A DNA stretch of 64,000 bases from Asterias amurensis (taxonomy: Eukaryota; Echinodermata; Asteroidea; Forcipulatida; Asteriidae), in the NCBI RefSeq assembly GCF_032118995.1, contig NC_092648.1, positions 3,487,001-3,551,000 of the forward strand, given 5' to 3'. A program made the translations under genes and the position numbers. The stretch's first letter is position 1, and each line of letters starts with the position of its first letter. Shown piece after piece: positions 24,060 to 46,700 of this stretch. The notes under the pieces were generated by a model. That model saw only the letters and a program-made list of their open reading frames with translations. It did no database searches and had not been told where the DNA came from.

Positions 24060-24260
24060 CAATATCTTACTTTTGAAGGCAACAAACTGCTTGGTTGTTC
24101 AGTCATGATTTCTTTATGAACAGCTAAGATGCCTCAAGTACAACGATGTATTCATATACGTTGCTCTCTTTTTCCTGTAGCCTTTAAGTTGTCAGTAGTG
24201 GTGATTCCATCTGCACTTAATTCCAGGGAACCACTAGCTAAACCTCTGGCTCTGAAATAT
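24060..24260. repeat. Right flank of the 60 bp array; exon-like on minus strand
   Basis: Related to 17555-17750 in the same orientation. On the minus strand an acceptor (TTTATATTTCAG) at 24259 is followed by an open stretch reading GITTTDNLKATGKREQRI and then a stop. The left flank reads GITTTDVIKDTGYR at the equivalent place. It could be a duplicated terminal exon of the minus-strand gene upstream, or part of an unrecognised repeat. Confidence 0.4.
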
Positions 24261-24497
24261 AAAGTTAACGGATGAGAACAAATTATGAAAGCCATAATTC
24301 TTTTGTGCAAAAAGTGCAGGATGACATTGTTTAATGTACACAAGGCATGAAGAAAACCAACAAAAATGCCAGCCATTCAAAACTAAAATGAAAACCAAAC
24401 AAACCTTTTTATAAATGAACTGTAATGTACATGTAACACATATTAATTTATGTTTTGGAAAAAAATAACCTTATACTGGAAAGTGGTAAAAATTACC

Positions 24498-34255
<9,758 letters not shown>

Positions 34256-34260
<5 letters not shown>

Positions 34261-34330
34261 GCTGCCGGAGAGATCGCGGGGCCGGCACGAGACACTGAGG
34301 GCGCTGTTCGCTGCTAGGGCATTTAAATTA
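34256..34330 (-). promoter_or_regulatory. GC-rich start region of the unidentified gene
   Basis: A short GC-rich island (GAGATCGCGGGGCCGGC, GCGCTGTTCGCTGC) immediately upstream of the exon A ATG, in otherwise AT-rich DNA, as expected for a TATA-less start region. No specific factor site is claimed. Confidence 0.35.
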
Positions 34331-34539
34331 CAAAATATTTCAGCATGGGAGATGTGGCTTCGGTAATATTTCCCCCGAAGTTATGGTGAAAAAGTATTGA
34401 TTTGACGTTAATTTGATTGCCAAACACTATCCACTGTCTCGATCAGTCCTTCCTAAAAGTAAAATCTAATGACTTATTTTTTTCTTTCTTTCTAATAAGT
34501 TGCAATGGGCAAGTAAAAAACTTCTGGCAAACTAATCAA

Positions 34540-35345
34540 GTGGATTGAGGGAGGCGGGCGGGGCGGGGGGAGGACGGGGGGGGGGGGAGGTACTTAGGGT
34601 ATAGCGGTTATGTAAATGGCATAACTAGGGGGAATGTGATGTATCCCCCCCCCCCCCTCAGAAGCCGTTTCCACCTCTCTATGCCCCCCCCCCCCATCCC
34701 TCAGGCAAAGTAAAATACAAAAACAAATGAATGTTTTTATTAGATTGAGCCCCCCCCCCCCTCCCTGCAGGTAGAGGGGTAAAGGGTTCTGAGCTTGGGG
34801 GGGGGGGGGGCTTCAGGCTTATATATAGCCTTATTTCATAATTTTCTGTCATTTGGGGTGGGCAAGGGGGGGGGGGTAAAAAAAACTTGCTGAAAACTTA
34901 TTTATTTTACTCAACATACACTTAGATTATTTATTAGACTTGGATTATTCATTGTATAAATTTTCATTGTTTCTGTAATTGTTTCTCCTTTGTTGCTAAT
35001 GTTGTTGTTTTCTTTGTTGTGCGCCTCAGAATAGGGTCTGGTACACTAGATAGATAAAATAAATGCATTAGTATTAGTAGTATTAGGCAAGGGGTGGGTG
35101 GGGGTGCAAAAGTTCTTAGTGGCTTCAACCCCTCACCCCCTCCAGACCAAAACATTCATCAGTGAGTAATACTTGAAGGGCATGAACATCAGCTCTCATG
35201 GTACACTTCCCTCTGCATAGGGCATACAGTATCTTGTGGTGTGGCCCCTTTAATCCTCTAATCATTCAGGGGTGGGGGTTGGTTGGCAAGGGAAAGGTTT
35301 TGCATGGCTTATAGCGTCAACCCCTGACCCCCCCCCCCCCTCAGA
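34540..35345. repeat. Cluster of long G and C runs
   Basis: At least eight runs of nine or more G or C occur here (near 34575, 34645, 34687, 34750, 34798, 34870, 35330). They are separated by related text such as CCTCAGACCAAAACATTAATCAGTGAGTAA-type segments near 35140 and 35345. No gene is seen. Run lengths are error-prone in any assembly. Confidence 0.7.
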
Positions 35346-35737
35346 CCAAAACATTAATCAGTGAGTAACACTTGATCGGCATAAACGTGTGGTGGTGTGA
35401 CCCTTTAACTCTCTAACCATCACTTAACAAGAGTGTCTTCCAAACTGCAAATAACTCAATTGGCTTTCAAAGTGGATAATTTCACAGAGAATTATTTATT
35501 CAACTGAAATTCCTTCCTTTATAAATCAATGTAACAAAATATTACTTCAGAAATATTTCAATTTACTCTGTTATTTTTTTCTGTACATCATTAATTCATT
35601 TGATTTTTATATATTCTTTCCTTAACTACAAAAAATAGTTTTCAAATGGCTGACTATTTCAACCCTAGCAGAGTCTTTCTCAAAGGCTAAAAAGTAAGAG
35701 AAAGACTCTTCTTGGATCGAGAAACGTGTTCCTTTAA

Positions 35738-35896
35738 TATTTGAGTGAGAAATATCCTCTTTCTCATAAACTACCTTACTTCTGAGGGAGCCGTTTCTCA
35801 CAATGTTTTATACTGTCAACAGCTCTCCATTGCTCGTTAAAGTTTTTTGCTAACAATTATTTTATAATAATTACCAATAATGTGCAATGCCTGTAA
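35738..35896. mobile_element. MITE family A, partial copy 6
   Basis: Only the half with GAGGGAGCCGTTTCTCACAA, CTCTCCATTGCTCGTTA and the end CCAATAATGTGCAATGCC is present. Confidence 0.6.
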
Positions 35897-36418
35897 AGTT
35901 TTTTTAATGATTTTAAACCTTTTATGGTGTAAATTTTACAACAAATTCTATCAGACAAATCAAAACTGTAGTCTCTATATTCTTTCTCTCTTGGAAATAC
36001 AAATTGAAAATTATTATGAATTCTTGAAAGCAATCTTATCTTTTCATCTCAATCTTATTCTTAAATAAAGTTTATAAATTTCTCTTCATAACCTTTTAAC
36101 TGTACATAAATAAATAAATTTATAATTTATTGCATTGTAGAAAGGAAAATAAACAAAACACTTTGGTAGCAGAGTTTGTCTCACTTCGAAATGGATCATT
36201 GATATGGCGGTCAACGACGCGTATTGCAACCCATCTATTAAACATTCTGCCAGATAGAAATGAGCCTGCATTATATTGGGTGACTTTCGGGATGCTTGGT
36301 GGGTGGAAGCAGATGTACAAGGTTAAATCCATTTTTATCTGTAATGTGCTCATGCTCAGAACTATATAAACAAAAGACCTTATTGCAAATACTCGATACG
36401 CGCACATTAGGTGTGGAA

Positions 36419-36458
36419 TGAGGTGCATGCTGGTGTAGCTAGACCAGCATGCACCTCA
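36419..36458. repeat. Perfect 16 bp hairpin
   Basis: TGAGGTGCATGCTGGT (36419-36434) and its exact reverse complement (36443-36458) are separated by 8 bases. It lies downstream of the multi-CUB gene. No T run follows on either strand, so it is not a terminator of a known type. It may be the end of a foldback element. Confidence 0.7.
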
Positions 36459-36537
36459 TACAATAAGTTAGTGCTTGCGCAATGGCCATTTGCGAAAAAG
36501 GTCTATGGAAATTAACCTGGCAAGTATGCTGCCACCT

Positions 36538-36767
36538 GGGCCCAATGGCTCTGCTTTTACCGTAAGCACAGAATCGGCGCTTATGGAAGCAGGGAATTCT
36601 GTGCTTACGGCAAGCGTATTTCATGGGTTAGCGGCGTATTTTGGCTTCTGCACGTGCACACTCCACCTTACTAGGCGTTCTACAGTTACAAGGCTAGCGC
36701 AGAGATTCGGCGCTTGCATGTAAGCAGGGAATCGTGATCGTAAGCGCAGAGAGATGAAATTGGGCCC
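36538..36767. mobile_element. MITE family C (GGGCCCAAT ends), copy 1
   Basis: It begins GGGCCCAATGGCTCTGC and ends GATGAAATTGGGCCC. The interior has many GTAAGC/GCTTAC inverted pieces. A second copy is at 37511-37740, and related ends are seen near 1150 and 59810. Confidence 0.65.
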
Positions 36768-36953
36768 TGGTGTTCAAAAGTCTCCCATTGTTATTATTTT
36801 TGCCAGAGTAATTTTAGACCATCAAAAGAAAATATTGTTTTCCCGACCCTTTACAGCACATTTAGTTTCTTATCTTGTGCTTTTAAATTCAAAACTCACC
36901 TATCACTACTAAAAGCATAATTCATTACCTTAATCCTAACCCTCCTGAATCCT

Positions 36954-37100
36954 TCTGTTTTCACTTTGCTGTAACGAAGGATTCAGAAGGACTGAGGGTT
37001 GTAGACCCAAATGACAATTGCTTATCAGCTGTTTTCACTTTGCTGTAACGAAGGATTCAGAAGGACTGAGGGTTGTAGACCCAAATGACAATTGCTTATC
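36954..37100. repeat. Two-copy 74 bp tandem duplication
   Basis: The stretch from CTGTTTTCACTTTGCTGTAA to GACAATTGCTTATC is repeated almost exactly, with the second copy starting about 74 bp after the first. It is very recent or mechanically slipped. Confidence 0.85.
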
Positions 37101-37510
37101 ACTGGGTCAGGCATTTCAATCTTAAAGAAGGCTCCAATGTCAAATTAAGCTTTGTGGCGCACTCACTTTTCCAATTGGTAGAGTTTATACACAGAGATTG
37201 AATTTGACCTTTTGACAGAGTGCAAACATTTTCCTCTTTGGAATAACAGACCGATTTCTTTGTGAAATCTGATGACATCATGATAAGAGTATCAAATGAA
37301 ATGAGATTTTTACACAACTACATGAGGTAAAGGTGCTTGCAACTTTTTCCATCTTTTGGGAAACGAGTGCATCAACAAACTGAACATGACCTTGGAGCAA
37401 AAATTGGTGTGAACTGACGTAGGAGAAGAGAAAATCATAGGATTGAGGTCACTGACAGGCAAGTGGGCCTAATGAAAGTCACCACCCTGAACAGAGGATT
37501 GAGGTCACCT

Positions 37511-37740
37511 GAGCCCAATATCATGGCTTTGCTTACCGTAAGCAAAGCATCAACACTTACAATAGCAGGGAATTCCGCACTAACATCAAGCAAATTTCAT
37601 GGGTAAGCAGGAAATTGTTGCTTGTGCGTGTGCATTCTTCCCTTACACAGCTAGCACATAAATTTGGCGCTTGCACAGTAAGCGGAGAATGGTGATCATA
37701 AGTGCATAATTCGGTGCTAAGCAGAGCCATGAAATTAGGC
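37511..37740. mobile_element. MITE family C, copy 2
   Basis: It starts GAGCCCAATATCATGGC and ends GCAGAGCCATGAAATTAGGC. It ends about 30 bases below the stop codon of the multi-CUB gene, so it probably lies inside that gene's 3' untranslated region. Confidence 0.65.
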
Positions 37741-37773
37741 ATTGCAGGCGAGAGTGCCTGAGAACAGTCACCA

Positions 37774-40700
37774 TCAAACCAACCTCTCCTGTTCTGGAAT
37801 CGGTACGGCCTCTACCCCCTCCTCATCAGCCACCTCTGGCTTGTTCGGACCGCCGGAGTACTCCTGGGCCCAGGACTTGTAGTTCTGCCAGTAGTTCTTC
37901 TCTGATTGTCCCATGTTGACGGTTTTGGTGGAGTGACGCCTACGTCTCTTGTAGATGCAGATGGTTGTGAGGAGGATGAGTAGAAAGAAGAGGATGAAGG
38001 ACACACTGCCACAGACAATCGCTGTGACGCGCAGCTGGTGGCTGGTCAGTACATCTGAGTGGGCAAAACACACACACAACGAGCTTAAAATCATTTATGC
38101 ACTAAATAGAGCTGCTTAAGGATAAAGACTAGCTCAACACAACTACGCTTACCAGAAAGTGGTTACCAGCTAAAATACCAGTACGAGTAGTTTTACGAGT
38201 AGCATATGTGACTGGTATCCTGCCTATTATTGCTTATACCCCCATCACACTGAACTCATTTTGAAAAATGTAGTCTCGGTGCACTTTCACTCAACTATCG
38301 CAATCCCCTGATTGACCCCTACTCGCCGTGCACATTACTATCGTCTTGCAACAAGAAATCTTTCAGAACATAGTGAGAACAAGTAGATTTGAATCGTGTC
38401 TGGCAAATTATCTGCCAAGTCACAATTCACGACTTAAGTTTGAATTCATCAGACAAGGCAGAGGCGGTTGCCATGTCAGATGATTCGGGCAAGCTTTTAC
38501 TTGAGACTGGAAACTTGTAAAACACATGTGTATGGCACAATGGTACCAGGCTTCGCCCATCTGGATTTCGCTATACAAAAGCTTCCCTCATACCAATTCA
38601 CATAGAAACCGTCTCTTTAGTCTGAGGAATTCAAATTCAAACGGGAACTTGTGAGTAAGCAAATCATTGTCTCAGACATTATCCAAATCTAACTTATTGC
38701 ATGAATGTTTGATTCAATGCTACCTTACAAGAGAAACTATAGGACCTCTAATATTATTCTTATAATGAACACATATTGCAGCCTATTCAATTAGAGTTAT
38801 TGCATCACCAACATTTGTAATTCCTGCACCTTGCAAGTTTTCCCACTCTCAGCTCCAAAGCTGACATTTGCTTGTGTTTCATCATTCAAATACATCTTTT
38901 AAGACAGAAACTTTGGAAAATATGGTGTAGGTTTCAATGAACTTTTCGTTCTATTCAACCACAAATTTGTTTGTGTTTTTTCCCATGGGCAAACAAATCT
39001 GATATCAGACTAGAGTGGGAAGAATATCACGTTTGGCTTTTTGGGGGTAAATAGCGCCTTTTAGAGTGAGACTGATAGTCCTATTATGCAGAGGATTTAA
39101 AGAGGCACTCTGGCAATAACCAGGCCCTCTCTGAAGTATGACGCTAGTTAAGCCAGGTTCATACTTTCTGCGAATGCAAATGCCATACGAACTTTGACAT
39201 CACAAATTTGCAACAAATTATTCGCATCGGTGAAAATGTGCTCAACTCCTGCAAAACATTCACAGCAAAAACAGGGCTGTGGCGTCAAAATTTGTTTTGC
39301 TGTAACATTCGCAGAAAGTATAAACTACAAATAAATGAGAGATGAAAATTTACCTCCTGCATCAGCTGTGCTTGCAGTGCCAGTTGTCTTAGCTACTGAG
39401 GTATACCCTGACAAGGTTTCCATGTTGTCCTTGTTGACGGTCGTCTTCGTGTTGACAGTACCCGTCATCCCCACCTCATCTTCCACACCCGACACCGGAG
39501 TTGAAGCAGTTATGGCTGAAGGGTCATCTGACTGCGGAACTGGCACGTTGACACGCTCCCTATCAGGTCGCGTAAAATCCCTCTTGTCACCATTGGGCGG
39601 GACAGTCATGCCATCCTCTCCAAGAAATCGGAAGTCTACTCCTGAAGTACCTGATTCCGTGATGTCTCCAGTGTTATGGGATGTTACTGAGTCGGCAGAC
39701 ACTAGGCTGGCATCAATGAAGTGCATCCTGAAGCCTGGACCATTTCCTGACATTGTTTTAAGCTCGATGATGACAGAGTTCCCTGTTGAGATGAGAGGAG
39801 ACGGTGGGACGTTCCCGCAAAACTCATAGAGACTGCCATCCATTAAAACACGAACCGAGGCGGAATCTTCAGAACAAGTGGATGTGTCAACCTCGTAGTC
39901 ATCCAGGTCAAAGTCCAGGAAAGACAGATGAATTCCTTGCTCTCCTGGTACAGTGATGGTCCAGGTACATTCTTCTCCTTGAGGCATACCCTGAGGGAAG
40001 TACGGCGAGCGGATCACTCCTTCAGGGTTACTGAAAACTCGTTCACAAGGAGTATCACCGATAAGACTGCCTTCAGTAACCCGAGCAGCACTGTCCTCTT
40101 CCTGAGAGCTCATGGGTGATGTTGTTTTCCCAGCATCTGTCCCATGACCTGTATTTCCGTCTCTGTCAATGAAAACTGGGCCGAAAGATCCTTGATATGT
40201 CTCCGCACTGATGAATTGATAGGCCGCAACAAATCCAAAGTCGATACCAAACATGCTTCTGAAAGTCACAACCAACCTGTTAGTTGGAGAGATGATTCTG
40301 GGCGGTAGCTGTTGACCACAGTAAGTGTAGTCTCTCCCACCGTAGGCGTCAGAAGTGGTGATGACAAGGTGGGAGTATTTATTATCGCAAGGAGGAGAGT
40401 CGTCAGAGTCCAGTAGGAATTGGGAGAAGTCCAGACGTACAAGCCAACCACTAGGAGCAAGCATAATCCACTGACACACTACCTCCTGTGGATACATACT
40501 GGGGTAGTCTGGCGACGAAAAGTGACCTCTGCTTTTTGTCAGGGTATACAGGCACCCATCTGTGATCTCCACTATGGGATTCCGGGTATTCATGACATAT
40601 TCCTTATAGGTAGATTGGCTTTGTATAGGTGTTGGTGTATCTGGTTCTTCGGTGACAAACCCAAAATCTCCAAAACGAATGTCAGACGAGTATGTTGCTC

Positions 40701-43700
40701 TAAATCCACGACCAATGCCATAGGTGCTATGGAACGCCAGTTTAAGCTCACCGTACGAATACACAGTGGTCGTCATTTGATTTGAGCAGATGAGAAATTC
40801 TGAGTTTCCTCTGTCGATGGTGTAGGTAGTGAGGGCCACATTGGTGTACAATGTATTGCATTGTCCGCTCTCACCAGTTATTGCATCAAAGTCGATATCT
40901 TCAAAGATGAGAGTGATGAATGTCTGACGAGCTGGTCTAATAATCCATAGTTTGTCCACATTGTGCGGGAACTGCACTGGGTAGTTTGGTGAGAGAATCT
41001 GTCCAGATTGTGCAGTTAAGACCAAGGGGGATATAACACTTACAGTAGCAGCTGGTATTGCGGTTGTCCAAACATCACTGCTGGATTGACTGTATGCTTG
41101 ATATGAAGCTTTAAAACCTTGTCCCATACCAAGGTTACTTTCAAAATACACCACCGCCGAATGCGTTCTCATTTTCAATATTTCAGGCAGTTCACTTCCA
41201 CACAGGAGATGGGCTTCCTGGATGCCGCTTTCTCCTTGGTAGCTCACTCTGACGTATGAGTAGTGAATAGAGCAATCCGGTTGCACCATGGGATTGTCAA
41301 TATCAAAGTCTAGAAACTTGAGGGCGATGAAGTGCGTGCTATCGACAAAGATATGCCTATGAGCAAATGGTATCGAGAGGGTACAAGTTAGGATAGCCTG
41401 GGGTTGAAAATTCAGCATAGTCTTCTCTTAGCATACTGCCGCAGGATGGAAGCTGACTTCCTACTGCTGAACCAGATGTTGGTAAAACAGCAACAGTTGT
41501 TAGGCCACCACTCGAAGGGGTTGAGTAGAGTGATACTCTGCACGGAAGCCTCGACTAAACCCATACAATCCACTGAAGACGATCAACAGTTCATTAGTTG
41601 ATGCTACAAAGCTTGGGGGTACTTCCTGACCACAGTATACTTGAGACGCACCGGTTCTTGTGTCGATGATCTTTAAGTTGGCATACATCTCCTCACATCC
41701 GTTCTCAAATAAAACAGAATCCAAGTCAAAGTATTCAAAGACAACGGTGATGGTGCCAGCCTCCTGCAGCTCTATGTACCATTGGCAGTTTATGCTTTGG
41801 GTCCTTTCCATTGTGGATAAATCTGGAGATTGTATTACACCATCAGGAGAGTCCAGAATACCACCACAGCCGAGAATGGATGGAATTGAAGTCGATGGAA
41901 GGAGTATGAGGTAGTCGTCTTCCAAGTCGAGTGGAGAGTAACCTGCTTCGAATCTTCCCCCGTAGCCATATTGACTGATGAAAGTGATGATTAATGAATT
42001 ACTGGTTGACACAAAGTCCTCTGGAAGATCATGACCACAGTAGACATGTTTTGGACTTGTCTCTTCACTGCTGCCATCAACTACAAGTACATGAGCGTAT
42101 CTTGTGTCACATTCATTACCAACAGGCATAGAATCTACATTGAAAACCGTGAACCTCAGTACAACCTTTGAGCTAGCATCCAAAGTGATTTTCCATACGC
42201 AGTTGACACCAGTGGTGTAATCGCCGGGGAAGTTTGGAGATTTTATTTCCCCGGTAGGTGTTGAGAAATCTCCACCACACTCATGAGGTTGAACAGCCAT
42301 TGGCAACTTGGATGTGGAAGGTGATAAGGTATTGGTTAATATGTCTGGCTCCATGACTTTGTATTCGGCAGTGAAACCACCACTGTATCCATAACTGGTG
42401 TAGAATATTACAATCAGATAATTGGATGACGACACGTAAATGTTTGGGATATCCTGACCACAATAAACAAACTCAGACCTGCCAACTTGTGTCTCGCCGT
42501 CTACTATCTTGAGATAGTCATATCGTTGGTCACATTCGCCATTAACAGCCATTGAATCTAGATTAAAGTCTGTGAAGGCAAGCTGAATCAGTAAGTTGTC
42601 TCCCACTGTGATGGTCCATCTGCAAGTTCTGCCACCAGTGGCTTGGTCACCCAAGTAAGAAGGAGATTGAATTGTCCCATATGGTAGGTTGAGGTTTCCT
42701 CCACACTGATATGAAGACTCATCAGTTAGATGTGCCTGTGTTGACTTGGATGTGGAAGGTGATAACGTATTAGGTAGGATCTTGTCTGGCTCAACGACTT
42801 TGTATTCGGCAGTGAAACCACCACTGTATCCATAACTGGTGTAGAAAATTACAATCAGATCGTTGGATGACGACACGTAAATGTTTGGGATATCCTGACC
42901 ACAATAAACAAACTCAGACCTGCCAACTTGTGTCTCGCCGTCTACTATTTTGAGATAGTCATATCGTTGGTCACATTCGCCATTAACAGCCATTGAATCT
43001 AGATTAAAGTCTGTGAAGGCAAGCTGAATCAGTAAGTTGTCTCCCACTGTGATGGTCCATCTGCAAGTTCTGCCACCAGTGGCTTGGTCACCCAAGTAAG
43101 GAGATTGAATTGTCCCATATGGTAGGTTGAGGTTTCCTCCACACTGATATGAAGACTCATCAGTTAGATGTGCCTGTGTTGACTTGGATGTGGAAGGTGA
43201 TAACGTATTAGGTAGGATCTTGTCTGGCTCAACGACTTTGTATTCGGCAGTGAAACCACCACTGTATCCATAACTGGTGTAGAAAATTACAATCAGATCG
43301 TTGGATGACGACACGTAAATGTTTGGGATATCCTGACCACAATAAACAAACTCAGACCTGCCAACTTGTGTCTCGCCGTCTACTATTTTGAGATAGTCAT
43401 ATCGTTGGTCACATTCGCCATTAACAGCCATTGAATCTAGATTAAAGTCTGTGAAGGCAAGCTGAATCAGTAAGTTGTCTCCCACTGTGATGGTCCATCT
43501 GCAAGTTCTGCCACCAGTGGCTTGGTCACCCAAGTAAGGAGATTGAATTGTCCCATATGGTAGGTTGAGGTTTCCTCCACACTGATATGAAGACTCATCA
43601 GTTAGATGTGCCTGTGTTGACTTGGATGTGGAAGGTGATAACGTATTAGGTAGGATCTTGTCTGGCTCAACGACTTTGTATTCGGCAGTGAAACCACCAC

Positions 43701-46700
43701 TGTATCCATAACTGGTGTAGAAAATTACAATCAGATCGTTGGATGACGACACGTAAATGTTTGGGATATCCTGACCACAATAAACAAACTCAGAACTGCC
43801 AACTTGTGTCTTGCCGTCTACTATCTTGAGATAGTCATATCGTTGGTCACACTCGCCATTAATAGCCATTGAATCTAGATTAAAGTCTGTGAAGGCAAGC
43901 TGAATCAGTAAGTTGTCTCCCACTGTGATGGTCCATCTGCAAGTTCTGCCACCAGTGGCTTGGTCACCCAAATAGGAAGGAGATTGAATTGTCCCATATG
44001 GTAGATTGAGGTCTTCACCACACTGGTACAAAGTCTCATCAGTTAGTATTTGTGCCTGGGTCGATGCGGATGGGGAAGAAATAGCATCTGTAACTTGGCT
44101 GGCATCAAGCGTTGCGAAATCAGCATCTCGTATGACGTAAGATGCCTCAAAACCTTCCCCATAACCATACACCCCAACATAGTCCACAATCAGTGTTCTC
44201 GATCTGGAAGTGACTTTAGGCGGGACATTTTGGCCACAGAAAATGTTTGACGACTGCTGATCCGTCACTTTGACATGAGCGTAGTTCTCGTCACACTGTC
44301 CGTCCACCGTGTAGGAATCAATATCGAACGCTGTGAATGTTAGGAGAATAATCCATCCAGATTCAACCGTTATGTTCCACCTGCAGTTATCGCTGGTCTG
44401 CTTTGGTAGCTGAATGCTACCACTTGGCTGGTTGAACGATCCCCCGCACAGAGGTTCTGTTACTGACATAGAGGAAGGCTCAATACCCAGCTTAGGGTCT
44501 CCTGAGCCACTATCATACACTTGGTAAGCACGATAAACTGCTCGAAAGCGATCGCTGTATCCATATGAACTATCAAAAACAACAAGAAGCGTATTTGTGG
44601 TGGTGATGAATGACAGAGGTATCTCTTGTCCACAGTAGATGTTGCTCTTTCCTGAGCCTTCCACTACCTTAACATGGGCATAACCCTCGTTACATTTGCT
44701 GTCAATGGGGAGAGAATCTAAGTTGAACTCGGTGAAAATAAAGGAGATGACCTCAGTGATATCCACTGTAATGTTCCACTGGCAGTGCAAACCCATTTCA
44801 AACTCTCCTTCCAAGTGGTCTGGCAACTGAATGACACCTCTTGTCTTGTTGAAATTCCCTCCGCACACTGATTCCGTTGGTTTGATTCGATCTTCCCGAA
44901 GAGCTGTGTAAACTGCATGGAACCTTCCGCCGTATCCGTACAAACTAACAAAAGTTACTGTTAGTGTGTTGGTTGATGAGATGAAGAGTGCCGGGACTTC
45001 TTGCCCACAGAACACATGACTACTCCCATGAAAACCATCTATAACTTTTACGTGAGCGTAGCTTTCACTGCACCAGTTGTCGACTGGAAAAGAGTCCAAG
45101 TTGAAATCAGTGAAATTGAGGGAGATGGTTAGTCCAGCTTCTACTGTTACAATCCATTGGCAATCAACACTGGTTTCAAAATCTCCAGGGTAGTTTGGTG
45201 ACTGAATGACGCCTGTTGAGTCCTCCTGGTTTCCTCCACAGGAGTGCTGTGGTTCTGTTATTGCTGTTACTAGGGGCTTTGAATCTTGCTTGATAGCTTT
45301 GTAGAATGCGTGGAACCTTCCACCGTAACCATACATACTAACAAAGGAGATGCTTATTGTATTTGTTGTCGAGATGAAATATGGTGGAACCTCTTGCCCG
45401 CAGAACACATGACTACTCCCATGGCTTCCATCAATTACTTTCACATGAGCGTAGCTCTCACTGCACCCGTTGTCGACTGGAAAAGAATCCAAGATGAAAT
45501 CAGTGAAATTGAGGGAGATGATTAGTCCAGAGTCTACTGTTACAATCCACTGGCAATCAACACTGGTTTCAAAATCTCCGGGGTAGTTTGGTGACTGGAT
45601 GAAGCCTGTTGAGTTCTCCAGGTTTCCTCCACAGGGGTGCACTGGTTCTGTTGATGGAACATCTGGACTTGATGTTAAGAGGGGCTTTGAATCTTGCTTG
45701 ATAGCTTCGTAGAACGCGAAGAACTTTCCACCAGAACCATACATACCAACAAAGGAGATGGTTATAGAATTTGTCGATGATATGAAAAGTGGTGGAACCT
45801 CTTGCCCACAGTACACACGACTACTCCCATGGCTTCCGTCATCTACTTTCACATGAGCGTAGCTTTCACTGCACCAATTGTCGACTGGAAACGAGTCCAA
45901 GTTGAAATCGGTAAAACTGAGGGAGATGGTTAGTCCAGATTCTACTGTTACAATCCACAGGCAATCAACACTGGTTTCAAAATCGCCAGGGTAGTTTGGC
46001 GACTTTATACTACCTCTCCGTTGAGTCAAAACACCTCCACACACACGATCAGGCACCACTGTTGTTGAATACTGGTTACCCATAAAATCGCCCAGTTTAT
46101 GCATAGCAAAGTCAGCATGGAACCCTGTACCATATCCATAACTACTTATAAACGTCACAATAAGCATGTTTGATGATGATACTATTCGTTCAGGTACTTC
46201 TTGACCGCAATACACATGTTTCCTATCAGTTTCTAGACCAGATCCATCAACAACTGTAATATGTGCATATCGGCTGTCACATTGATTATCTATCAGTGCC
46301 GAATCCAGATCAAAATGGGTGAAATTGAGAGAGATTAATCTGTGTGGTCTAGTTGTGATGTTCCAACGATAGCGAACACCCATGGGGTATGCATCGGGAT
46401 AGTTTGGGGATTGAAGCTCACCCGAGGGGTTGTTGATCACCTGATTAAAGTCCCAGGGCTCTCCGTCCAGAGCTAAGTCAGGTTGGTAATCATCAACTCT
46501 AGGCGGAAGTTTTTGATCAACTCTAGGCGGAAGTTTTTGAGTGACATTAACTCCGAACAGGTCATTAAACACCTCCCCAACTAAGGCAAGGCTACCATTG
46601 ATACTTGTGTCTCTTTGTAGAGCATTCAGAAGCTGCTGGGAGTAACCTTGAATGCATGATGCTTCAGGTATATCTGACTGGATGCGGGAAGCATTCTGAA

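Noticed and set aside
36120-36428. 102-codon minus frame below the multi-CUB gene
   Set aside because: It could fall in that gene's 3' untranslated region; no start context or family signature.
39335-39829. 164-codon plus-strand frame
   Set aside because: It lies antisense to the well-supported CUB coding exon and shows no motif. The same applies to other plus frames at 40420-40785 and 47024-47428.
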